From: Dongia_A sp044226685
Lineage (GTDB): Bacteria; Pseudomonadota; Alphaproteobacteria; Dongiales; Dongiaceae
Direction: 5' to 3'
Length of the DNA stretch: 64,000 nucleotides
Assembly: GCA_044226685.1 (NCBI GenBank)
Contig: JBGAGP010000007.1
Location: 1-64,000, forward strand
The notes under the pieces were generated by a model that was not told the DNA's origin, made no database searches, and saw nothing but the letters and a program-made list of their open reading frames with translations. This document shows positions 17,212 to 26,453 of this stretch, piece after piece (position 1 is the stretch's first letter; every line of letters starts with the position of its first letter). The translations under genes and the position numbers were made by a program.

Positions 17212-18645
17212 ATGTCCGCCATCGCCATTACCGACGACCTGTTCTTCAACCGCGCCGGACTGGACCGCAGCCGGGCCGAGGGGATCGTCGCGGACGCGCT
17301 GAAGGGCGGCGACGACGGCGAGCTGTTCCTGGAATTCAACCAGTCGGAGGCGCTGGCCTTCGACGACGGCAAGCTGAAAAGCGCCAGTTTCGACGTCACC
17401 CAGGGCTTCGGCCTGCGCGCGGTCGCCGGCGAGGCCCATGCCTATGCCCATGCCAGCGACCTCTCCGAGGCGGCGCTGAAGCGAGCGGCGGCCACGGTGA
17501 AGGCGGTCCATTCCGGGCACGGCGGCACCCTGGCCGAGCCGCCGATGGGCACCAACCGGCACCTCTACTCCGATGATAATCCACTGGCCAAACTGGATTT
17601 TTCGGCGAAGGTCGAAATCCTGCAGCAGATCGACGCCTATGCCCGGGCCAAGGATCCGCGCGTGCGCCAGGTGATGGCTTCGATTTCCGGCAACTGGCAG
17701 GCGGTGCAGATCATCCGCGGCGACGGCAGCCGGGCCGCAGATATTCGCCCCCTGGTGCGCCTCAACATCTCCATCATGGTCGAGGAGAACGGCCGCATGG
17801 AGACCGGCAGCCACGGCACCGGCGGGCGCTTCACCTACGACCAGGTCATCGATCCGGCGCATTGGCGGGCGGGCGTCGACGAGGCCCTGCGCCAGGCCCT
17901 GGTGAACCTGGGCTCGGTCCCCGCTCCCGCCGGCGAAATGCAGGTGGTGCTCGGGTCCGGCTGGCCCGGCATCCTGCTGCACGAGGCGATCGGCCACGGG
18001 CTGGAGGGCGATTTCAACCGCAAGCAGACCTCGGCCTTCTCCGGGCTGATGGGCAAGCAGGTGGCGGCCAAGGGCGTCACCGTCATCGACGACGGCACCA
18101 TCCACGACCGCCGCGGCTCGCTCACCATCGACGACGAGGGCACCCCCAGCCAGCGCACCGTGCTGATCGAGGACGGTGTCCTCACCGGCTATCTGCAGGA
18201 CCGGCAGAACGCGCGCCTGATGGGCATGAAGCCGACGGGGAACGGCCGCCGGCAGAGCTTCGCCCATCATCCGATGCCGCGCATGACCAACACCATCATG
18301 CTGGGCGGCAGCCACGCGCCGGAAGAGATCCTGAGTTCGGTGAAGAAGGGCCTCTATGCCGTCAATTTCGGCGGCGGCCAGGTCGACATCACTTCGGGCA
18401 AGTTCGTGTTCTCCGCCTCGGAAGCCTATCTGATCGAGGATGGCAGGATCGGCCCCGCGGTGAAGGGCGCGACGCTGATCGGCAATGGTCCGGACGTGCT
18501 GACCAAGGTCAGCATGATCGGCAACGACATGAAGCTCGATCCGGGTGTGGGCACCTGCGGCAAGGACGGCCAGGGCGTGCCGGTTGGCGTCGGCCAGCCG
18601 ACCCTGCGGATCGACGGGCTCACCGTCGGTGGCACGGCGGCTTAG
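17212..18645 (+). CDS. tldD: metalloprotease TldD
   Basis: Catalytic subunit of the TldD/TldE protease, which trims peptides such as modified leader peptides and, in E. coli, the CcdA antitoxin. The 477-residue length is typical. The zinc motif HEAIGH is at residues 257-261 in LLHEAIGHGLEGDFNRKQ, with GTPSQRTVLIEDGVLTGYLQ and the C-terminal VGTCGKDGQGVPVGVGQPTL-type block that marks TldD. The partner TldE (PmbA) is not in the window. It stands alone after the large divergent promoter region. Confidence 0.95.
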   Translation: MSAIAITDDLFFNRAGLDRSRAEGIVADALKGGDDGELFLEFNQSEALAFDDGKLKSASFDVTQGFGLRAVAGEAHAYAHASDLSEAALKRAAATVKAVHSGHGGTLAEPPMGTNRHLYSDDNPLAKLDFSAKVEILQQIDAYARAKDPRVRQVMASISGNWQAVQIIRGDGSRAADIRPLVRLNISIMVEENGRMETGSHGTGGRFTYDQVIDPAHWRAGVDEALRQALVNLGSVPAPAGEMQVVLGSGWPGILLHEAIGHGLEGDFNRKQTSAFSGLMGKQVAAKGVTVIDDGTIHDRRGSLTIDDEGTPSQRTVLIEDGVLTGYLQDRQNARLMGMKPTGNGRRQSFAHHPMPRMTNTIMLGGSHAPEEILSSVKKGLYAVNFGGGQVDITSGKFVFSASEAYLIEDGRIGPAVKGATLIGNGPDVLTKVSMIGNDMKLDPGVGTCGKDGQGVPVGVGQPTLRIDGLTVGGTAA

Positions 18646-18799
18646 TGAGAGCGCCCATTCCGCAACGCGCTTTCTTGACCCCATCCATGCCGTGGTGCAG
18701 GTTCGCCGCGCGCCGACGCGGCGCACGACCGAACGGTCCCGAAGCAATGGATGCCATGACACGATCCGACCCGACGACAACACCGCGAGCGATGGCGAC

Positions 18800-19783
18800 A
18801 TGAATCTCGCCGGTGTTGCCCGCCCGGTGGATCAGGCCGACGGGCAGATCCGCGCCTTCCTCGACCTGCTGCGCTGCCCGGCGACCGGCGGCGCGGTCGG
18901 CCTTCGCGACCACGCCCTGATATCGGCGGACGGCGGACACACCTACCCGATCGACGATTCCGGCATCGCCCAATTCGCCAGAGTCCCGGATTCGCCCGAT
19001 GCCCAGACGCAGCAGGCGCATTACGACCGGGTCGCGGCGACCTACATCACCAACCTCTCCTATCCGCACACCAAGGAATACACCGCCTATCTCGACCGGG
19101 CGCTGCTGACGCAGCTTCCCGCCGCCGGTCTAGGCGACGTCGCCGAGATCTGCTGCGGGCGCGGCGAAGCGGTGGAACTGGTGGCCGGACGATTCCACCG
19201 CGCGGTCGGCATCGACATCTCGCTCAACATGCTGCGCGCCGCGCGCAAGGACCATCACGCGCCGAATCTCGCCTTCATCCAGGGCGACGCCACGCGGTTG
19301 CCGCTGGCGGACGGCGCGTTCGACAGCGTGTTCATGCTGGGCGGCATCCATCACGTGAATGACCGCGCCGCCCTGTTCCGCGAGGTCGCGCGCATCCTGA
19401 AGCCCGGCGGGCGGTTCTACTTCCGCGAACCGGTCAGCGATTTCTGGCCATGGCTGCTGCTGCGGGCGGTGATCTATCGCCTCTCGCCGGCACTCGACCA
19501 TGCGACGGAACGGCCGCTGCGCTACCAGGAGACCGAGCCATACCTGACCGAGGCCGCGCTGCGGCTGACCTCGTGGCGGACCTACGGCTTTTTCGGCTTC
19601 TGCCTGCTGATGAACAGCGACGTGCTGGTTTTCAACCGGCTGTTCCGCTTCGTTCCCGGCATCCGCGGCATCACCCGGGCCTTCACGCGGTTCGACGACT
19701 GGATCACGTCGCGGCGCAACTGGACGCGGCGCGGCCTGCAGGTCGTCGGCGTGGCCGAGAAGCCGGCGCGCAGCGCCGCCTGA
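18800..19783 (+). CDS. class I SAM-dependent methyltransferase with Trm112-like N-terminus
   Basis: A 327-residue protein. Residues about 20-60 (LLRCPATGGAVGLRDHALIS, then YPIDDSGIAQF) look like the small Trm112/UPF0434 beta fold, but only one Cys is left, so it probably does not bind zinc. A Rossmann methyltransferase domain follows, with SAM motif I as AEICCGRGEAVEL and motif II as AVGIDISLNMLRAARK, then GDATRLPLADGAFDSVFMLG. The C-terminal 100 residues are hydrophobic and unlike typical methyltransferases. The start is the only ATG close to the domain; the frame is open 85 codons further upstream without similarity. Substrate unknown; the next gene suggests cell-surface work. Confidence 0.75.
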   Translation: MNLAGVARPVDQADGQIRAFLDLLRCPATGGAVGLRDHALISADGGHTYPIDDSGIAQFARVPDSPDAQTQQAHYDRVAATYITNLSYPHTKEYTAYLDRALLTQLPAAGLGDVAEICCGRGEAVELVAGRFHRAVGIDISLNMLRAARKDHHAPNLAFIQGDATRLPLADGAFDSVFMLGGIHHVNDRAALFREVARILKPGGRFYFREPVSDFWPWLLLRAVIYRLSPALDHATERPLRYQETEPYLTEAALRLTSWRTYGFFGFCLLMNSDVLVFNRLFRFVPGIRGITRAFTRFDDWITSRRNWTRRGLQVVGVAEKPARSAA

Positions 19784-19888
19784 CACCCCGCTCTGTGTTG
19801 CGATTCGCCGCGCGCGGCGCGGCTGGACGACGCCGTTTCCTGTGACTATAGGTTTTCTATCGCGCAAGACCGCACCGCAGGAGATGGC

Positions 19889-21940
19889 ATGGCCGGCCCG
19901 AATCCATCGATGACGCAGCCTGCGCCGCAGCCGCAGGGCGCGCGGACATCGCTGCAGCTGGCCCTTTTCGCGCTCTGCCTGTCGCTCGCGCAGGCGGCCT
20001 TCATGGCGGCGTTCCGCACCGGGCTGCCGACGCCCATCCTCTCCTACACGCTGGGCCCGGCGATCCTTGCCTGCACGACGCTCGGCCCGACCCTGTGGGC
20101 CCTGCGCGCGCCCGGCCGCGTGAAGTGGATCGGACCGCTCGCTGTCGCGGTCTTCCTGGCGTGTTTCGTCCTCGTCTCTTTCGGCATCCTGCTCCAGGCG
20201 CTGATCTTCGCCGCGTCCCTGTTCCTGCTCGCGCGGGCGATCCTGGCATTCGGGCGCCCCACCCTGTCGCCCGGCCGCTGCGCCGGCTGGATCGTCCTGT
20301 TCCTGGCGGTATTGGCCGTGACCACGATCCAGATCGCCGGCGTCAAATACGTGAACTACGTCGCCGACCAGCTGGCCCTCGCCGGCCGCACCGACGGCGA
20401 CATGCTCATGCATGCCGCGCTGGGCAACGCGATCCGCTACTACAACATCTCCAGCACCGGCATCGACGGCCTGAGCTTCAGCCGCTATCACTTCGGCATC
20501 GATACGCTGACCGCCCTGTTCTCGCGCGGCACCGGTTTCGACATCGTGCTGTCGATGGTGGCGATCAAGATTCCACTGCTGGTGCCGCTGCTGGGATTTG
20601 CCGCCGGATGGGGCGGGCTGGTCATCGGCCGGGCCCTGATGCCGCAGGGACGGCCCAGCGCGCTCGCATTGGCCGCCGCGAGCGGCGCGGTGGCCTTCCT
20701 GCTGGAGAGCGCGCTGCCCGGCAACCTGTCGAGCTACAGCGATCCGCTCCTGCTGAGCGGCGTGCTGATGATCCTGGTTGCGCCCGCCATCATCCGCGTC
20801 CTGAACGACGCCTCGGCCGATCCGGCCAATGTGCGGCGGGCCTGGACGCTGGCGGTGCTTGCCATCTTCCTGCTCGGGATCACCAAGATCTCGAACGGCT
20901 TCGTCTGGGGCGGCCTGGTGGGGCTATGGGCCCTGCGGCGCTACGGCCTCGGCAAGCACTTCTGGATGATCGGAATCGCAACGGGGATCCTGTTCATCCC
21001 AGCCTATCTGCTGACGGTGGACCGCGACGCCGCCCGCACCATCCTGTTCGGCACGCCCTATTTCGTCGAGCGGGGATTCGGCAAGCCGCTGCTGGTCTAT
21101 GCCCAGCCGCTCGCCGCCGTTTTCTGGCTGGCCTTTCTGGCGCGCGGGGCGGACCGCGGCACCAGGCGCTTCCTGATCGAATCGCTGGGCATGGCGATCT
21201 TCGTCGGCATGCTGCCGGGGCTGCTGATGTGGATCGACGGCGGCGACGCGCTGCAGTTCATGCTGATGGCGGGCTGGTTCACGCTGCCGATCCTGGCGTC
21301 GCTGCTCGCCGGCCTGCCGGAGCGCATCGCCGCCTGGCCGGCGCCGCGGCGGCGCCTCGCCTGGTCCGGCGTGGCGCTGGCCGTCATCGCCTGCGCCGGA
21401 CTTGCCGTGCCGGATGTCCGGCTCAAGTTCAACACGTTCATGGCCTATAACGCGCTGCTGCATACCGGCGACCGCAGCTATTACGACGACGACAGCAAGA
21501 AGGGCTGGCGCGAGGATGGCCGCCGGGCCTGGGCGACCTATGGGCTCGGCCTGTTCCGGCTGCCGCCGCCGCCGCAGGCCGGCAAGAGCCTTGTCGACGC
21601 CCTGCTGGCCTTCAAGGCCGAGGCCGGCAATGCGGGCGCGGCCTATCTCGCGACGCAATCGGACTACTGGGACCTGGTTTCCGACTGCGATGGCAAGGTG
21701 ACCTACCCGATGTCGCTCGCCGGCGTGCCGGTGATCGACGGCTTTCTGCCGGTGCAATCCGCGTGCCCGCAGCAATTCTCGCTGCGCGGATATGGCGGCT
21801 GGGGCGCCGCGCCGGAGACCCGCAGCGATATCGGCGACGAGGAGCTTTGCGGCCGCGCGCGCGCGAAAGGCTTCTCGACTGTGCTCCGGATCGAAAGCCT
21901 GGCCGATCGCGGCACCGATCGCAGGATCAACTGCCCCTAG
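19889..21940 (+). CDS. large polytopic membrane protein of unknown function
   Basis: A 683-residue protein with roughly twelve to fourteen hydrophobic helices up to about residue 520, then a soluble tail of about 160 residues. A conserved-looking loop (TDGDMLMHAALGNAIRYYN) followed by SRYHFGIDTLTALF after an early helix recalls the acidic/His first loop of GT-C glycosyltransferases, but I cannot assign a family. A Shine-Dalgarno CAGGAG lies 6 nt before the ATG. It converges on the GT2 glycosyltransferase gene and follows the methyltransferase, so a role in polysaccharide or lipid-linked sugar processing is possible. This is an inference from layout only. Confidence 0.6.
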   Translation: MAGPNPSMTQPAPQPQGARTSLQLALFALCLSLAQAAFMAAFRTGLPTPILSYTLGPAILACTTLGPTLWALRAPGRVKWIGPLAVAVFLACFVLVSFGILLQALIFAASLFLLARAILAFGRPTLSPGRCAGWIVLFLAVLAVTTIQIAGVKYVNYVADQLALAGRTDGDMLMHAALGNAIRYYNISSTGIDGLSFSRYHFGIDTLTALFSRGTGFDIVLSMVAIKIPLLVPLLGFAAGWGGLVIGRALMPQGRPSALALAAASGAVAFLLESALPGNLSSYSDPLLLSGVLMILVAPAIIRVLNDASADPANVRRAWTLAVLAIFLLGITKISNGFVWGGLVGLWALRRYGLGKHFWMIGIATGILFIPAYLLTVDRDAARTILFGTPYFVERGFGKPLLVYAQPLAAVFWLAFLARGADRGTRRFLIESLGMAIFVGMLPGLLMWIDGGDALQFMLMAGWFTLPILASLLAGLPERIAAWPAPRRRLAWSGVALAVIACAGLAVPDVRLKFNTFMAYNALLHTGDRSYYDDDSKKGWREDGRRAWATYGLGLFRLPPPPQAGKSLVDALLAFKAEAGNAGAAYLATQSDYWDLVSDCDGKVTYPMSLAGVPVIDGFLPVQSACPQQFSLRGYGGWGAAPETRSDIGDEELCGRARAKGFSTVLRIESLADRGTDRRINCP

Positions 21941-21976
21941 TCCGGCGCGCCGGCGCCGATACGCGGCAGGCTCCGG

Positions 21977-22990
21977 TCAGTCGGCCGCGTTGCGCCGCGC
22001 CGGATCGCTCGGCCCGTCTTCCAGGCGCGCATTCAGCACCGACTTGATGCGATAATCCGCCTTGCCCTGGGATTCGTAGTAGACGCGCATGATGAGCTCG
22101 GCCAGCAGCCCCATCAGCAGGCACATCAGGCCGGCGATGACGCAGAGCGAGACGAGCAGCGGCAGCGGCGTCTGGATGAAGGACGTGTGGGCGAAGAACT
22201 TGAGGTAGAGCGCCCAGATCCCCGCCAGGAAGGCGAGGATCAGCAGGCCGACGCCGGCCTGGCCGAAGAGATAGATCGGCTTGGTGCGGTATTTGGTGAG
22301 GAATTTCACCACCAGCAGGTCGAGCAGCACCTTGATGGTGCGGTTGAGGCCGTATTTCGACTGGCCGTATTTGCGCGCGTGGTGGGTGACCGGGATCTCC
22401 GCCACGCGGGCGCCCTGCGCCGCGGCGTAGATCGGGATGAAGCGGTGCATCTCGCCATAGAGGCGGAAGCCCTGCAGCACCTCGCGGCGATAGGCTTTCA
22501 GCGAGCAGCCGTAATCGTGGAGCTTCACGCCGCCGACGCGCGAGATGATCCAGTTGGCGATCTTGCTGGGGAACGTGCGGACCATGTAGTTGTCCTGGCG
22601 GTCGCGGCGCCAGCCGGACACCACCTCGTAGCCCTCTTCCAGCTTGTCGATCAGGCGCGGAATGTCCTTCGGGTCGTTCTGCAGGTCGCCATCCATCGGC
22701 ACGATGATGGCGCCCCCGGCGTAGTCGATGCCGGCCATCATCGCCGCGGTCTGCCCCTTGTTGGAACGGAAGTTCAGCACCCGGATGCGCGGGTCGCGCT
22801 TCGCCGCCTCGGCCAGGCGCGCCTCGGTGCCGTCGCGGCTGCCGTCATTGACCAGGATGATCTCGAAGCTGCGCGGCATCGGGTCCAGGGCGCCCAGCAG
22901 CGCGTCGCAGAGCGGCGCCACGTTGTCCTCCTCGTTGTAGAGGGGGATGACGACCGACAGCGCGATCTGGGTGGCGCCGGATTGATCCAT
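21977..22990 (-). CDS. GT2 glycosyltransferase, dolichyl/undecaprenyl-phosphate sugar synthase type
   Basis: A 337-residue membrane-anchored family 2 glycosyltransferase of the ArnC/GtrB/DPM1 kind, which moves a sugar from a nucleotide donor to a polyprenyl phosphate. The GT-A domain shows VVIPLYNEEDNV, LVNDGSRDGTEA and the metal motif MDGDLQNDP near residue 115. SGWRRDRQDNYMVR and DYGCSLKAYRREVL follow as in the family. Two C-terminal helices (about 235-258 and 270-292) anchor it. It is 24 bp downstream of asnB and probably co-transcribed. Confidence 0.88.
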   Translation of the reverse strand: MDQSGATQIALSVVIPLYNEEDNVAPLCDALLGALDPMPRSFEIILVNDGSRDGTEARLAEAAKRDPRIRVLNFRSNKGQTAAMMAGIDYAGGAIIVPMDGDLQNDPKDIPRLIDKLEEGYEVVSGWRRDRQDNYMVRTFPSKIANWIISRVGGVKLHDYGCSLKAYRREVLQGFRLYGEMHRFIPIYAAAQGARVAEIPVTHHARKYGQSKYGLNRTIKVLLDLLVVKFLTKYRTKPIYLFGQAGVGLLILAFLAGIWALYLKFFAHTSFIQTPLPLLVSLCVIAGLMCLLMGLLAELIMRVYYESQGKADYRIKSVLNARLEDGPSDPARRNAAD

Positions 22991-23014
22991 GGGGTTCCTC
23001 AGGCGGTCCTCGGT

Positions 23015-24889
23015 TCAGGCATTGCGCGCGGCGCTCTGCAACACCAGCTGCGCCCACAGGGCGAAGCGGTGATCGGCGGCGTGGCGCTTGTGCTCCGCCA
23101 GCATCCTTTCCAGCATCGGCCGGGCGATCGAATAGCCGGAATCCGCCGGCGGCTCAAGCGTGAGGCCGCCCCTGGCCAGCCATTGCCCGACCGGCACGCC
23201 GAAGCCCTGCTTCCTGCGGGCGAGGACCCAGTCTGGCAGCAGGCCTCTCATCGCCTCCTTCAGGATGAACTTGGTCGTGCCGTTGTGGAGTTTCAGGCGG
23301 CTCGGGATGCGGCGCGCCAGGTCGACCACGTCGAGGTCCAGGAAAGGCGCCCGGCCCTCCACCGAATGCATCATCGCCGTGCGGTCCGACTTCACCAGCA
23401 CGTCGTCGGTCAGATAGAGCCGGGTATAGAACTGCAGCGTGCGGTCGACCAAGTCGCCGCCGCCCGGCTGGTTCGCGGTGGCATTCCAGGCGCCGATGGC
23501 GTCCTCGTAGACCTCCTCGGTGCGCGCCGGGACCGCCAGCGCCTCGGCCAAATCGCGCGGGGCGAGCGGGCCGATCCAGGCCGGGTTCCACAGCCCCGGC
23601 TCCTCGCGCAGGCCGGAGAGCATGCGCTTGATCTTGAAGTCCAGGCTCATGTAGCGGTGCGACACCGGCAGCAGCCCGGCGACGAAGCTCACCGTGCTGC
23701 GCAGCGGTTTCGGCACCAGCGAGTTGTAGAGCCTGGCCCAGCGCAGCCCCTTGAAGGTCTCGTAGCCGGCGAACAGCTCGTCGCCGCCGTCGCCCGACAG
23801 CACGACGGGCAGATGCCGCCGCACGTGGCGGAACAGCAGGTAGCAGGCGACCAGGGAGGAATCCGCGATCGGCTCGTCCAGCCGGCCCAGCATCTCCGGC
23901 ACGATGCCGGCGGCATTGGCCAGGGTCAGGTGGTCGACCACGTGCTGGGTCTTGTAATGCGCGGCGACGCGCGCGGCATAAGGCGATTCGTCGAAGCTCG
24001 GCTCGTCGAAGCCGATGGAGAAGGTCTTCACCGGCTGGTCGGTGACCGCGGCGGCGAAATGCACGACGCTTGAGGAATCGATGCCGCCGGAGAGCAACAC
24101 GCCGACCGGCACGTCGGCGGCGAGCCGCAGCGCCACCGCGCGCCGCAGCCGCGCGCGCAGTTCCTCGACATAGCCGCCGACATCCTCGGCGCGGGCGCCC
24201 TGGTCCGGCTCCAGCTCGAAGGACCAGTAGCGCCGCAGCTCGCGGGCGCCGGTGGCGAGGTCGAGGGTCATCCAGGCGCCGGCCGGCAGCTTGTGCACGC
24301 GATCATAGATGCTGGCCGCGCCCGGCACGAAGCCGTAGGCGAAATATTTCTGCACCGGCAGCGCGCCGGGCGAGAGCGCCAGCGCCGGATGATGCTTGAA
24401 GGCCGTGGTTTCCGAGGCGAAGGCGAAGACCTTGTTCTGGTCGGTGTAGTAGAGCGGCTTCTCGCCGAAGCGGTCGCGGCTCAGCAGCAGCCGCTTCCGC
24501 TCCACGTCGTAGAGGGCGAAGGCCCACATGCCGTTGAAGCGGCGATGCATGCCCTCGACGCCCCAGGTGAGATAGGCCTGCAGGATCACCTCGGTGTCGG
24601 AATGATCGGTGAGGAACCGGCGCCCCGCCGCCTCCAGGTCGCGGCGCAACTCGGCGTGATTGTAGATCTGGCCGTTGAAGACGATGACGCAGCGGCGGTC
24701 GGCATCCCACATCGGCTGTACGCCGCCGGCGATGTCGAGGATGGCGAGGCGGCGATGGCCGAAATGCAGTCCGGCGGCGGCATCGACATGGGCCCCGTCC
24801 CCATCCGGGCCGCGATGCGCCAGGGCGCCGGTCATCGCCGCCAGGATATCCGGCCTGTGCTCGCCAACAAATCCGACCAATCCGCACAT
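23015..24889 (-). CDS. asnB: asparagine synthase (glutamine-hydrolysing)
   Basis: A 624-residue AsnB-type amidotransferase. The N-terminal Ntn glutaminase keeps the catalytic Cys2 (MCGLVGFVG) and HRGPDGDG, and the synthetase domain has the PP-loop LLSGGIDSSSVV near residue 257. The long form and its position next to a polyprenyl-phosphate glycosyltransferase and a flippase-like protein are typical of AsnB paralogues in polysaccharide or capsule loci, where the product may be an amidated sugar or peptide rather than free asparagine. The exact substrate cannot be read from the sequence. Confidence 0.9.
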   Translation of the reverse strand: MCGLVGFVGEHRPDILAAMTGALAHRGPDGDGAHVDAAAGLHFGHRRLAILDIAGGVQPMWDADRRCVIVFNGQIYNHAELRRDLEAAGRRFLTDHSDTEVILQAYLTWGVEGMHRRFNGMWAFALYDVERKRLLLSRDRFGEKPLYYTDQNKVFAFASETTAFKHHPALALSPGALPVQKYFAYGFVPGAASIYDRVHKLPAGAWMTLDLATGARELRRYWSFELEPDQGARAEDVGGYVEELRARLRRAVALRLAADVPVGVLLSGGIDSSSVVHFAAAVTDQPVKTFSIGFDEPSFDESPYAARVAAHYKTQHVVDHLTLANAAGIVPEMLGRLDEPIADSSLVACYLLFRHVRRHLPVVLSGDGGDELFAGYETFKGLRWARLYNSLVPKPLRSTVSFVAGLLPVSHRYMSLDFKIKRMLSGLREEPGLWNPAWIGPLAPRDLAEALAVPARTEEVYEDAIGAWNATANQPGGGDLVDRTLQFYTRLYLTDDVLVKSDRTAMMHSVEGRAPFLDLDVVDLARRIPSRLKLHNGTTKFILKEAMRGLLPDWVLARRKQGFGVPVGQWLARGGLTLEPPADSGYSIARPMLERMLAEHKRHAADHRFALWAQLVLQSAARNA

Positions 24890-24980
24890 CGCGCGGTCAA
24901 TGCTCCCTGCTCATGCCTTCCGGACTATAGCCCTTGGGCACGGCCGGCCGCCATGCGCCAGGACGCCATCCCGGCCGGTC

Positions 24981-25979
24981 TCATCCCGCCGCCCCGCGCG
25001 TGCGCCACAGCAGCAGCGCGCCGGGCAGGCCGATCAGGCTGACCAGGACGGCCGCCCCGCGTATCACCAGCGCCACCAGCAGCGCATCGCCGCTCGGCAC
25101 CCCGCCCAGGCCCAGGAACAGCACCAGCAGTGCCTCGTAGACGCCGATCCCGCCGAAGGAGATCGGCAGGCCGGAGGCGATGGCGGCGACGCCAAGGGCG
25201 AAAACAATGACGGGCAGATCCGTCGGCCGGCCGAGATCGTGGAGCGTCACGACGAAGAGCGCGAGAACGAACACGACATTGGCGAGGCTGGACAGGAAGA
25301 ACCGCGCCTGGGCGCCGCGGTGCCGGCGCAACCGCACCTGCATGCGGCCGGTCTCCGCCAGCATCGCGCCGAGGAAGGCCCAGCCGCGCACCAGCAGGCC
25401 GGCATCGCGCGGCGCCGGGCTGATCTTGCGCCCGCCGAGCCATTTCAGCAGCGCCAGCAGCACCAGGATGCCGAGGCCGCCGCCGAACAGGATCACCAGC
25501 TGCAGCCAGGGCCGGAGCCAGGCCATCGGCCACAACGACGCCAGCATGACCAGCAGAACGTAGATCGCCACCTGCATCGCGCGTTCATAGGCGATGGCGC
25601 CGATGGCGACCGGCATGCTGCCGCAGGCGCGCCCCATCAGCAGGATGCGCAGGCCGTCATAGCCAAGCGTGCCGGGCATGAAATTGTTCAGGAACAGGCC
25701 GGCGAAGACAGTGCGCCCGGAGCGCGCCAGGGTCTCGCGCACGCCGACCGTCTCCAGCAGGGCCCGCCAGCGCCAGATCAATGCCGCCTGGGCCAGGAAG
25801 AAGAGCAGCGTGACGCCGGCGAGCCCGGCCAGGGACAGCGATCCCGCGGCCCGGCGCAGGCCCTGCCAGTCGACGACGAAGACCAGCGCCGCAATCAGGG
25901 CCGCGCTGACACCAAGCTGCAGCGCCAGGGTCACGGCGCGCCGCGATGACCGGCCGGGCCGGGGCGCGTCGGCGGTCAA
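24981..25979 (-). CDS. lysylphosphatidylglycerol synthase TM-region/flippase-like family (UPF0104)
   Basis: A polytopic protein of about 332 residues and seven to nine helices, of the MprF N-terminal domain family often called flippase-like. Motifs are NNFMPGTLGYDGLRILLMGR, YERAMQVAIYVLL and PISFGGIGVYEALLVLFLG. The C-terminal aminoacyltransferase domain of MprF is absent, which is the common short form found with glycosyltransferases. The start is taken as a TTG whose last bases overlap the DUF1289 stop (TTGA); the frame runs farther upstream but over the DUF1289 gene and without similarity. Confidence 0.8.
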   Translation of the reverse strand: MTADAPRPGRSSRRAVTLALQLGVSAALIAALVFVVDWQGLRRAAGSLSLAGLAGVTLLFFLAQAALIWRWRALLETVGVRETLARSGRTVFAGLFLNNFMPGTLGYDGLRILLMGRACGSMPVAIGAIAYERAMQVAIYVLLVMLASLWPMAWLRPWLQLVILFGGGLGILVLLALLKWLGGRKISPAPRDAGLLVRGWAFLGAMLAETGRMQVRLRRHRGAQARFFLSSLANVVFVLALFVVTLHDLGRPTDLPVIVFALGVAAIASGLPISFGGIGVYEALLVLFLGLGGVPSGDALLVALVIRGAAVLVSLIGLPGALLLWRTRGAAG

Positions 25980-26263
25980 GCCGTCGCCGTCCCGCGCCGC
26001 GCCGGCAGGGCGTCGAGGATCTTCTGCCGCTCGTCTGGGGTGGAGATGATCCAGTCGCGAATCTCGTCGATGGTGCGCTGGCAGCCGATGCACCAGCCGG
26101 TCTTGGGGTCGATCTGGCAGACGCTGATGCAGGGCGAGGGCGGGCCGCTCATCAGCAGCCGGCGGCGCTCCTCGCGCCGCTTCTCGCGGGCCAACCGGCG
26201 TTGCTGCTCGCTATCCTCGGTCATCGCGCTGGGTCGGGCTCCTGCCATATGGCTGCCGGCCAC
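25976..26263 (-). CDS. DUF1289 domain protein
   Basis: A small cytoplasmic protein of 95 residues, or 82 if it starts at the internal MTEDSEQQ. The DUF1289 core is SPCISVCQIDPKTGWCIGCQ, with four cysteines in C-x3-C and C-x2-C pairs that suggest a metal site, followed by TIDEIRDWIISTPDERQKIL. The N-terminal half is a basic and acidic helix. No function is established for the family. Its 3' end overlaps the flippase-like gene by 4 bp. Confidence 0.85.
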   Translation of the reverse strand: MAGSHMAGARPSAMTEDSEQQRRLAREKRREERRRLLMSGPPSPCISVCQIDPKTGWCIGCQRTIDEIRDWIISTPDERQKILDALPARRGTATA

Positions 26264-26290
26264 ATTCCGGGCATGGTCATGGGCCCACCC

Positions 26291-26380
26291 CCAAGTCTAT
26301 CTGGCCCAAGTCTATCTGGCCCAAGTCTATCTGGCCCAAGTCTATCTGGCCCGAGTCTATCTGCCCCGAGTCGATTTGGC
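26291..26380. repeat. 15-bp tandem repeat (six copies)
   Basis: Six head-to-tail copies of the unit ccaagtctatctggc fill this 90-bp stretch. The first four are identical and the last two have two to three changes (ccgagtctatctgcc, ccgagtcgatttggc). There are no spacers between the units, so it is a minisatellite, not a CRISPR. It lies between the divergent DUF1289 and cyclase genes, 62 to 163 bp upstream of the cyclase ribosome site, so copy number could affect the promoter spacing. Confidence 0.93.
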
Positions 26381-26441
26381 GGGCCGGCCGGCGGCGGTCT
26401 ATTATCACGGCGCCAGGAACGTTGAACAGCCGCCGCCTATC

Positions 26442-26447
26442 GGAGGA
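26442..26447 (+). promoter_or_regulatory. ribosome-binding site deciding the GTG start of the cyclase gene
   Basis: GGAGGA is followed by six bases and GTG. The frame is open 138 codons farther upstream through the tandem repeat, but the strong site and the start of the hydrophobic domain right after it place the true start here. Confidence 0.7.
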
Positions 26448-26453
26448 AAGCCA

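Noticed and set aside
18646..18799. An 85-codon N-terminal extension of the methyltransferase into the tldD 3' end
   Set aside because: The extension overlaps tldD in another frame and has no similarity to methyltransferases; the ATG before NLAGVARP fits the Trm112-like start.
26291..26380. CRISPR array
   Set aside because: The 15-bp units are directly adjacent with no spacers, are too short, and no cas gene is near.
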